Source: Chloroflexota bacterium
GTDB taxonomy: Bacteria > Chloroflexota > Anaerolineae > Promineifilales > Promineifilaceae
DNA: 5,623 nucleotides
Direction of reading: 5' to 3'
NCBI GenBank assembly: GCA_008501785.1
Contig: QQUD01000257.1
Location: 1-5,623, forward strand
Of the stretch, positions 1 to 5,034 are shown in pieces; the first letter of the stretch is position 1; every line of letters begins with the position of its first letter. The notes beneath the pieces are model-generated. The model ran no database searches, was not told the DNA's origin, and saw only the letters and a program-made list of their open reading frames with translations. A program made the position numbers and the translations under genes.

Positions 1-326
1 ATTTCGTGGTATATGCCACACTCGTCACACTGATCGTATTTCTCATCTTCCGCATTCCAAGCGTCTGGAGTCAGTTCAACCGCTCAAATGACGATGACAC
101 ATCCGGAATGGGTGCAGGTGTTGCCATGATCGTAAGCGGCATCATCGTACTCACTGTGCAATATTGGGCCGGTCCTACCCACATGATCAGCGGCATCAAC
201 TACGCCGATGTGTGGCATTCAGTACTTGCTATTGTTGGTTGGGGTGCAACATTGGGCGGGGCTGTGCTTTTGGGTAATGTCGTTTTGCGCAAACCCTTAC
301 CACAGCCAAAACTTGCGGAGGCGTAA
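1..326 (+). CDS. Unrecognised integral membrane protein, C-terminal part (5' end outside window)
   Basis: The reading frame is open to the left edge (first whole codon at 3) and ends with TAA at 324-326, so only about 107 C-terminal residues are visible. A GTG at 6 could be read as a start, but nothing resembling a ribosome site fits before the edge and the protein begins in the middle of a hydrophobic stretch, so I treat it as truncated by the window. Three hydrophobic segments are visible. One is right at the start (VYATLVTLIVFLIF). One is centred on GVAMIVSGIIVLTV. One runs from WHSVLAIVGWGA to LLGNVVL. A polar Asn/Asp-rich loop (SNDDD) separates the first two. The tail is short, proline-rich and probably cytoplasmic (RKPLPQPKLAEA). 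I do not recognise the family and assign no function. The next gene starts 118 bp downstream on the same strand. Confidence 0.7.
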   Translation, partial: FVVYATLVTLIVFLIFRIPSVWSQFNRSNDDDTSGMGAGVAMIVSGIIVLTVQYWAGPTHMISGINYADVWHSVLAIVGWGATLGGAVLLGNVVLRKPLPQPKLAEA

Positions 327-350
327 ACTCAATCGCTACGAGATGATAGG

Positions 351-390
351 CCCTTCGGGGATAAAAGTTGGCTCCAAAGGGGCATTCTTC
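351..390 (+). terminator. Weak candidate terminator hairpins after the first gene
   Basis: Two small hairpins lie 25-65 bp after the stop at 326. The first is CCC-TTCG-GGG at 351-360, a UUCG-type tetraloop. The second is GCTCC-AAA-GGGGC at 371-383, a five-pair stem with one G-U pair, followed by a mildly T-rich ATTCTTCT. Neither has a long stem or a clean U-run, so termination here is only possible. The rest of the 327-444 gap shows nothing else I can support. Confidence 0.25.
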
Positions 391-444
391 TCGTAAGTAA
401 ATAGATAAGTTATACGCTTCGATAGGTAAGAGATATATCCACCA

Positions 445-930
445 ATGAATTTACTGCGAAAACTGAAACCTGCAACAAACAAACTTTGGCTTTATGCTGT
501 CGCCGGACTCATGTGGTCTGGCGTCGGCATTTTTCTAAACAAGCTCGCCTATGGTTGGTTAGCGCCTCTAAAATGGTTAACGATTGTTCCTTTTGTCTTG
601 GCAGGCATTGGGTTAGCGATAACCATTTATGCTTTCGGTTTTTCAAAATTAGCCAAGAAAAATATCAATCGCATTGTTCAAATCAATAACGAAAAAGTAT
701 GCATTTTTGCATTTCAACAGTGGAGCAGTTACCCGCTGGTTGCGTTTATGATCTCACTGGGCATTTTCTTACGTAAATATTCGCCAATTCCCAAACCATA
801 CCTGGCAATCATGTACATCGGTATTGGCGGCAGCTTGTTTCTAGCCAGCACCCACTACTATCAGCAAATAATTCAATCTCAACGGGGAATCAAAATAGGA
901 CACAGTTTTTCGCAGATAAATGCAGATTAA
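445..930 (+). CDS. Small four-helix integral membrane protein of unknown function (161 aa)
   Basis: The 161-residue protein begins with ATG at 445 after a weak purine-rich stretch (GGTAAGAGA, 425-433). It has four hydrophobic segments at about residues 14-32, 41-65, 96-110 and 118-136. A positively charged N-terminus (RKLK) and basic loops (KLAKKN around 68-73) fit the positive-inside rule. A compact motif between helices 3 and 4 (RKYSPIPKPYLA, 110-121) and the preceding FAFQQWSSY (88-96) look like conserved signatures. I recall similar short hypothetical membrane proteins in diverse bacteria, but no function. There is no signal peptide and no catalytic motif. The last residues (SQINAD) are encoded by a tandem repeat at 911-930, so the native C-terminus may have been altered. 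The gene is convergent with the histidine kinase gene, with 8 bp between stops and no obvious bidirectional terminator. Confidence 0.8.
   Translation: MNLLRKLKPATNKLWLYAVAGLMWSGVGIFLNKLAYGWLAPLKWLTIVPFVLAGIGLAITIYAFGFSKLAKKNINRIVQINNEKVCIFAFQQWSSYPLVAFMISLGIFLRKYSPIPKPYLAIMYIGIGGSLFLASTHYYQQIIQSQRGIKIGHSFSQINAD
911..930 (+). repeat. Tandem pair of imperfect 10-mers overlapping a stop codon
   Basis: CGCAGATAAA (911-920) is followed immediately by TGCAGATTAA (921-930), matching at 8 of 10 positions. The second copy supplies the TAA stop of the 161-aa membrane protein. From memory, CGCAGATAAACGCAGAT-like strings recur as interspersed intergenic repeats in many bacterial genomes. Whether this is a fragment of such an element cannot be settled from two units. 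Confidence 0.4.
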
Positions 931-938
931 GAAAACGC

Positions 939-2564
939 TTACAACAATCCAAATTCACTCAAATCCTCTTCTGGGGCCACTCTTGGATGCGGAATTTGGA
1001 CGTGGATCATCATCCCCCCAGCCTCTTTGTTTTGAAACTGGAGCCGCCCCCCCATCAGCGCCACGCGCTCACTAATCCCCAACAGGCCATAATGTCCGCT
1101 TTGGCTCAACGTTGAAAGATTAACACCTTGTTCCAGGCCTTGCCCATCATCTTCAATCGTCACCAGCAGCAATCGGGGCGAGGTATGCTCTAACGTCACT
1201 TGCACCTTTTCGGCGCTGGAATGCTTCCACACATTGCTCAACCCTTCTTGCACAATGCGAAAAATAGACAGCTCAATCGTTTCAGGTAATCGACCAAAAT
1301 TACTGTCTAGCGAGAGATTGGTGCGAATGCCGGTGCGCTGGCTCCAATCACCCAAAAAGGATCGCAACGCAGCACCTAACCCCAGACTATCAATGGTTGG
1401 CGGGCGTAAGTTGCCACAAATGCGGCGCAAATCTTCCACTAACGTGCGAATATCTTGGCGCACTTCAATCACGTCATCAGCTAATTTGGCATCACCAGCC
1501 GCTTTTTCTTCAATATCTTCCAGCCGATAGTTGAGGCTCAACAAATCTTGAATCATCTGGTCGTGTAATTCACGTGCCAGCCGTTTGCGCTCTTGTTCAC
1601 GCTCAGTCATGAGCCGCCGTTGGGCATCTAGCAGTGCTTGGTTGGCGCTATCTAGCGCTTTGACTTGTTTGGCAAGTTGATCGACCAACTGACGATTGAG
1701 TGAGTCTTGAGCCTCCAAGTCACGTTTCAACAACAGCTCGTTGTGGCGCAATGTTTCGGCTTGATTGCGGGCGCGATAGTAGCTGTCTAAGGCCCAGATG
1801 ACAGGCGTTCGCTGTCGTCGGTCGGCCATGCCCACGGTTGCGCCCACAATGGCTTCTCGGGTGGTTTCGTCGGTACGCACATCGGTGACTAAACGGCCGT
1901 CTCGCAACACCACAATCCGATCTGACACCGCAAACAGGTGGTCAATGTTTTTACTGGAGAAGAGAACGGCCGTTTTCCGCCGCTGCCACTCTCGAATCAC
2001 ATCCAGCAACTTATTTTGGTATGGCAAACTCAACAGCGAATCCGCATTTTCCACAACCACCAGTTTCGCTGGACGCGCCAACACCTGGGCAATCGCCACT
2101 AGCTGCCGCTGCTCATCTGTCAGGTTCCCCACCTTCTCATGCAGAGAAGGCAGTTCCACATCGAGCGATGCCAACAAATGGCGTGCTTCATTATGCATTT
2201 TCGATGTATTGGGAATTTCTAGCCATTCACCTAAAAAAGAGTAACAAATTTCATGACCTAGAAAAATATTACTGGTCACATCCATTAAATCAGCCAGGGC
2301 CGGGTCTTGATAAATAACTTCAATTTGAAATCGTTCTGGTGCCACCGGCCAAGAAATATAGTCACCCTCAAATTGAATCGCGCCTGCATCTGGCGACATC
2401 CGGCCAGCCAACACCTGCACCAAGGCAGATTTTGATGTGCCGACCCGGTCTGCTAACCCCACGACCTCTCCAGGCTGAACAGAAAAACCAACATCAACCA
2501 GAGCCGCCTGATTACCTACGCGTCGGCTTAAATTTCTAATGTCAAGCTGAGGTGTTGTAAACAT
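939..2564 (-). CDS. Fusion of a degenerate sugar-type ABC ATPase domain with a NarL-class histidine kinase (541 aa)
   Basis: This is a soluble sensor kinase with no membrane segment. Residues ~5-245 are a complete ABC nucleotide-binding domain of the single-domain sugar-importer type, recognisable by PGEVVGLA, YQDPALADLMDVTSNIFLG, FAVSDRIVVLRDGR and TDETTREAIVG. Its catalytic motifs are eroded. Walker A is DRVGTSKS (39-46), the signature is LTDEQ (148-152) instead of LSGGQ, Walker B is VVVEN (169-173) instead of hhhDE, the switch His is K205, and the A-loop aromatic is V16. Residues ~260-330 form a charged, heptad-like helix, probably a coiled coil. A HisKA_3 dimerisation/phosphotransfer domain follows (ERKRLARELHD, phospho-acceptor H334). 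The HATPase has an N-box around N444, a G1 box DDGQG (472-476) and a G2 box GHYGLLG (490-496), all intact. So the kinase half looks active and the ABC half looks like a sensor or docking module. The ATG at 2564 directly abuts the regulator's TAA, implying co-translation. The partner is the adjacent response regulator. The sensing role is inference. Confidence 0.93.
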   Translation of the reverse strand: MFTTPQLDIRNLSRRVGNQAALVDVGFSVQPGEVVGLADRVGTSKSALVQVLAGRMSPDAGAIQFEGDYISWPVAPERFQIEVIYQDPALADLMDVTSNIFLGHEICYSFLGEWLEIPNTSKMHNEARHLLASLDVELPSLHEKVGNLTDEQRQLVAIAQVLARPAKLVVVENADSLLSLPYQNKLLDVIREWQRRKTAVLFSSKNIDHLFAVSDRIVVLRDGRLVTDVRTDETTREAIVGATVGMADRRQRTPVIWALDSYYRARNQAETLRHNELLLKRDLEAQDSLNRQLVDQLAKQVKALDSANQALLDAQRRLMTEREQERKRLARELHDQMIQDLLSLNYRLEDIEEKAAGDAKLADDVIEVRQDIRTLVEDLRRICGNLRPPTIDSLGLGAALRSFLGDWSQRTGIRTNLSLDSNFGRLPETIELSIFRIVQEGLSNVWKHSSAEKVQVTLEHTSPRLLLVTIEDDGQGLEQGVNLSTLSQSGHYGLLGISERVALMGGRLQFQNKEAGGMMIHVQIPHPRVAPEEDLSEFGLL

Positions 2565-3617
2565 TTACACAAAAATATCTTCTAAAATATGGTGCAAAGC
2601 CGCAGCATCCAAATCTTTTTTATCTAAAAACGCCATCGCGCCCGCCTCTAAACCACGTCGATGAAATTCTCTGTCTGGATAAGCACTAATTAAAATAATG
2701 CGCGGAGCCGAATTCTGCAATTTAATGCGTCGGGTACATTGAATACCGTCCTCATCCCCCAACACCACATCCACAAAAATCACTTGCGGATTAACCTGCT
2801 CAACCAACTGCAGCACTTCTTCCGTATTGCTCGCCTCATAAATCATCACCTGCGGAAACGCTTTGCCAACCATGCGGCGCAGTTGGTGTCGATACCGCCG
2901 ATTATCATCAACCAACAGCACCGAAACCTGTTCCAGATTGGGCGGATGCACTTCGACAGGGGCTTGCGCGGCTATTTCACCCATTTGTCCAATGACTTCA
3001 GGATGCTCCTGCACAAACCTGGCGGCTTCCAAACGGCTTTGTACTTTTAACTGTCGATAAAGCCGCGTGAGGTGGTTTTCAATCGTTTTCACACTTAAAT
3101 CTAGCCGCGTTGCAATCGCACGATTGTCCATTCCTTTCACCAACAGGCGTAAAATATCGCGTTGCCGTGTTGATAAATTGGATTTTCCTGTGGACAATGA
3201 TTGCGGACGCAGCAATTTGTCCAACAATGAGCTAGAAATCCACCGTTCACCAGCTAATACTCGCTCAAAAGCCAGTCGCAAATCGCTCAAAGGCTGATCT
3301 TTCAAATGGTATCCATCTACCCCCACACTTAACAACCCTTGCACATACACATCGTCATCATATGCGCTGACAACCAAAATTCGTAACGATGGATGCCGCG
3401 CACGAATGCGACGAATGGCCGAAATCGGCTCAAAATCAGGCATGGTTACATCAAGCAGCACACAATCTGGCTGCAAAGTTTCTATTGATTCAATGAGGGA
3501 CGGACCATCGCCGACTTCGCCAACAATCTCAATGGCTGGCATTTCTTCCAGGGCATTTCGAATGCCAGCGCGAACAACAGCGTGGTCGTCTGCTAATAAG
3601 ACACGTGCAGGTTTCAT
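2565..3617 (-). CDS. Two-receiver LuxR/NarL-family response regulator, REC-HTH-REC (350 aa)
   Basis: This is a DNA-binding response regulator and the likely phosphorylation target of the downstream kinase. The N-terminal receiver (about 4-122) has acidic D10/D11, phospho-acceptor D56 in LLDVTMP, S84 and K106. A LuxR-type helix-turn-helix (about 147-203) follows, with LSTRQRDILRLL and LSVKTIENHL as its hallmark segments. After a Pro-containing linker (~210-229) comes a second receiver (about 230-349) with D237/D238, phospho-acceptor D283 in FVDVVL, S311 and K333. Ordinary NarL-type regulators stop after the HTH at about 210-220 residues, so the C-terminal receiver is an addition. Both receivers keep the residues needed for phosphorylation. 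The start ATG at 3617 gives a normal-length first beta strand; there is no Shine-Dalgarno upstream, and a promoter places the transcription start at this ATG. It is the first gene of a two-gene operon, divergent from the sugar transporter genes it probably controls. Confidence 0.93.
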   Translation of the reverse strand: MKPARVLLADDHAVVRAGIRNALEEMPAIEIVGEVGDGPSLIESIETLQPDCVLLDVTMPDFEPISAIRRIRARHPSLRILVVSAYDDDVYVQGLLSVGVDGYHLKDQPLSDLRLAFERVLAGERWISSSLLDKLLRPQSLSTGKSNLSTRQRDILRLLVKGMDNRAIATRLDLSVKTIENHLTRLYRQLKVQSRLEAARFVQEHPEVIGQMGEIAAQAPVEVHPPNLEQVSVLLVDDNRRYRHQLRRMVGKAFPQVMIYEASNTEEVLQLVEQVNPQVIFVDVVLGDEDGIQCTRRIKLQNSAPRIILISAYPDREFHRRGLEAGAMAFLDKKDLDAAALHHILEDIFV

Positions 3618-3652
3618 ATTAGTATTATGCCATCTCTGTAATGGCTTGCCTA
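3617..3652 (-). promoter_or_regulatory. Promoter of the regulator-kinase operon, predicted leaderless
   Basis: On the minus strand, TAGGCA (3652-3647, four of six matches to TTGACA) is followed after exactly 17 bp by CATAAT (3629-3624, five of six matches to TATAAT). A TG extended -10 dinucleotide lies at 3632-3631. Counting six bases past the -10 box puts the expected start on 3617, the A of the regulator's ATG. There is no ribosome-binding site between the box and the ATG, which agrees with a leaderless or nearly leaderless mRNA. Confidence 0.55.
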
Positions 3653-3665
3653 CATCTTTGTGATC

Positions 3666-3712
3666 TGCACATTGTCGGCTAGGGGAAATCCCCTAATGTG
3701 CATAGGGGGATT
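3666..3712. promoter_or_regulatory. Interleaved inverted-repeat cluster, probable regulator operator
   Basis: Three copies of one half-site lie in alternating orientation: TAGGGG (3680-3685), CCCCTA (3690-3695) and TAGGGG (3703-3708). The first two form a perfect palindrome around AAAT. The second and third form another around a 7-bp spacer (3696-3702). A further exact 8-bp inverted pair, TGCACATT (3666-3673) and AATGTGCA (3695-3702), overlaps them. GGGGAAATC (3682-3690) and GGGGGATTC (3705-3713) also read as imperfect direct repeats 23 bp apart. Short dyads with a 4-bp spacer suit a dimeric LuxR-type HTH regulator such as the divergent gene at 2565-3617, and the cluster sits between the two divergent promoters. 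The repeats are seen directly; the binding protein is inferred. Confidence 0.65.
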
Positions 3713-3713
3713 C

Positions 3714-3726
3714 TATAATGATAGTT
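3714..3726 (+). promoter_or_regulatory. -10 box of the sugar transporter operon, activator-dependent type
   Basis: A perfect TATAAT is at 3714-3719, giving an expected start near 3726. At the 17-bp spacing the -35 position holds CCCTAA (3691-3696), which does not resemble TTGACA and lies inside the operator cluster. A good -10 box, no -35 box and an overlapping operator are typical of a promoter that needs an activator. The downstream half-site (3703-3708) lies in the spacer, so repression in one state is also possible. A second A/T-rich box, TATAAA at 3740-3745, is a weaker alternative. Confidence 0.5.
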
Positions 3727-3847
3727 GGATATGAAGGGGTATAAATACAACACAGCTTCTCAAGAGACTTTAGAGGTCTGGATAAAAGCTTTTGTTTTTC
3801 AAATTTATGCAGATAATACATACAGTTGAGCAAGAGAGGAATATGTT
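3727..3847 (+). other. Long 5' leader of the sugar-binding protein gene, with ribosome site
   Basis: If transcription starts near 3726, the leader is about 120 nt. It contains a perfect 10-bp palindrome, AAAAGCTTTT (3784-3793), and a weak AGAC/GTCT stem just before it. I see no recognisable riboswitch. AGAGAGGA at 3833-3840 is a good Shine-Dalgarno sequence, 7 nt before the GTG start at 3848. An ATG at 3843 in another frame reads ATG-TTG-TGA and its stop overlaps the GTG, so that nearer ATG cannot be the gene's start. Confidence 0.4.
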
Positions 3848-4984
3848 GTGAGACAAAAAATATGGCTCCTTTTACCTTTTCTAATCTCAATTTTATTCGC
3901 TGCCTGTGCAACACAAACGAGTGTAGACACAACTAACAAGGCAAATTTCCCATCGAACACAAACAATGAATCGAATAAAACGGGCAATTCTGAGGGGAAC
4001 ATTTGGGTATTGCTGCCTGACTCTATCAGTTCAGCTCGTTGGGAAACAGATGATCGCCGTTTTTTCGAGGAAGCGTTTTCAGCCATCAATGTTGACTATA
4101 CAATTGTCAACGCCGAAGGTGATGCACGCACACAGCAAATTCAGGCGGAGCAAGCGATTACAGATGGCGCGGATTTAATACTGCTAGTTAATCTTGATTC
4201 TGGATCGGGGGCGGCTATTATTGCAGCCGCACGGGAAGCGGGGGTTAAAGTGATGGATTATGACCGCCTCACCGTTGAAGGCCCCGGCGCAGATATTTAT
4301 GTCAGTTTTGACAATGTGCAGGTTGGGAGAGCAATGGGTGAGGTACTTGAACCCTTGATCAATGCCCAACCGGGTACGCCTAATGTTGTTTTGCTCAACG
4401 GCAGCCCCACAGATAACAATGCAACCTTATTTCGAGAAGGGTATATTTCTACGGCACAGCCACATTTTGATGATGGCTCTTGGAATCTGGTTGATGAGCA
4501 ATGGGTGTCACAATGGAATACGCAGGAAGCGTTGGTGGCATTTGAACAAATTTTGACGGCGGCGAATGGTGAGGTTACGGCCGTTTTCGCTGGCAACGAC
4601 AATATGGCCAATGCAGCCATAGCCGTGTTTAAAAATGCGGGAATCAATTTAGCCAACATCCCCATTTCTGGACAAGATGCCACGGTTAGCAGTATCCAAA
4701 ACATTTTAGCAGGGGATCAGGCGATGACCGTCTACAAACCCATTCGCGCTGAAGCTTTTGCGGCGGTAGAAGTAGCGATGGCACTGCTGCACGATGAGAA
4801 TTTGGAGAGCTTAACGGGTGGACTTACACTACACAATGGCACAAAGGAGATTCCCTACTACGCATTGACACCGATTGGCATCACCAAAGAAAATATTGCC
4901 GAAACTGTCATTGCCGATGGTTTTCGTACCTGGGAAGAAATCTGTGTCGGCAGGTTTTTAGAATATTGCCCAGAGGATCATTAA
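3848..4984 (+). CDS. xylF: XylF-type sugar-binding lipoprotein of an ABC importer (378 aa)
   Basis: This is the substrate-binding component that delivers a monosaccharide to the membrane permease. The N-terminus has a basic start (MRQK), a hydrophobic core and Cys20 in LFAAC. This is a plausible lipobox with Phe at the unusual -3 position, so the mature protein is probably a membrane-anchored lipoprotein. A flexible Asn/Thr/Ser-rich linker (21-50) follows. The periplasmic-binding fold type I starts at about 51 with WVLLPDS. Segments typical of the XylF family are SARWETDD (62-69), MDYDRL (136-141), YVSFDN (151-156), TDNNA (188-192), EQWVSQW (217-223), GND (249-251), SGQDA (274-278) and MTVYKPI (293-299); several line the sugar pocket in XylF. 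The C-terminus carries Cys366 and Cys374, a possible disulfide. GTG is chosen as start because of the well-placed AGGA and the signal peptide immediately after it. Xylose is the family's best-known ligand, but another sugar is possible, so the symbol is family-level. The permease gene follows after 50 bp. Confidence 0.92.
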   Translation: MRQKIWLLLPFLISILFAACATQTSVDTTNKANFPSNTNNESNKTGNSEGNIWVLLPDSISSARWETDDRRFFEEAFSAINVDYTIVNAEGDARTQQIQAEQAITDGADLILLVNLDSGSGAAIIAAAREAGVKVMDYDRLTVEGPGADIYVSFDNVQVGRAMGEVLEPLINAQPGTPNVVLLNGSPTDNNATLFREGYISTAQPHFDDGSWNLVDEQWVSQWNTQEALVAFEQILTAANGEVTAVFAGNDNMANAAIAVFKNAGINLANIPISGQDATVSSIQNILAGDQAMTVYKPIRAEAFAAVEVAMALLHDENLESLTGGLTLHNGTKEIPYYALTPIGITKENIAETVIADGFRTWEEICVGRFLEYCPEDH

Positions 4985-5012
4985 ATAGTGACGCAAGATT
5001 TTGCGTCTCTAC
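4985..5012 (+). repeat. Palindromic repeat / mRNA hairpin between binding-protein and permease genes
   Basis: The arms ATAGTGACGCAA (4985-4996) and TTGCGTCTCTAC (5001-5012) are inverted copies matching at 10 of 12 positions, with a GATT loop. The inner seven pairs (GACGCAA/TTGCGTC) are perfect. It begins at the base after the TAA of the binding-protein gene. No T-run follows, so it is not a standard terminator. It may stabilise the upstream message and lower permease expression, as intergenic hairpins do in other sugar importer operons. The GAGACGC/GCGTCTC character recalls interspersed palindromes I remember from cyanobacteria and Chloroflexota; that resemblance is from memory. Confidence 0.6.
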
Positions 5013-5034
5013 AAAGGGGATCAATCACTATACA

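Noticed and set aside
208..396. Short + strand open frame overlapping the end of the first gene
   Set aside because: It is out of frame with the membrane-protein reading frame and has no domain or ribosome site.
1234..1530. Open frame on the + strand inside the kinase gene
   Set aside because: It lies antisense to the conserved HisKA_3/HATPase coding sequence and its translation has no recognisable domain or ribosome site.
1798..2244. 148-codon + strand open frame opposite the ABC domain
   Set aside because: Its composition is rich in Arg/Ser/Thr as expected of an antisense frame, and the opposite strand encodes a clearly conserved domain.
939..2564. The kinase fusion's ABC domain as the working ATPase of the adjacent importer
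   Set aside because: The catalytic Glu, signature motif and switch His are all replaced and Walker A is damaged, so hydrolysis is unlikely. A true ATPase gene probably lies beyond the right edge.
3680..3712. CRISPR-like or tandem repeat array
   Set aside because: The units are 6 bp half-sites in alternating orientation within 30 bp, without spacers of regular length. This is an operator pattern.
3740..3745. TATAAA as the main -10 box for the transporter genes
   Set aside because: No plausible -35 at 16-18 bp. The perfect TATAAT at 3714 next to the operator is the better candidate, though a secondary start cannot be excluded.
3805..4089. Minus-strand open frame across the leader and start of the binding-protein gene
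   Set aside because: It overlaps a well-supported signal peptide and ribosome site on the + strand and shows no protein signature.
4990..5010. Rho-independent terminator after the binding-protein gene
   Set aside because: The stem is good but it is followed by TCTACAAAGG rather than a T-run, and the permease gene follows closely on the same strand.
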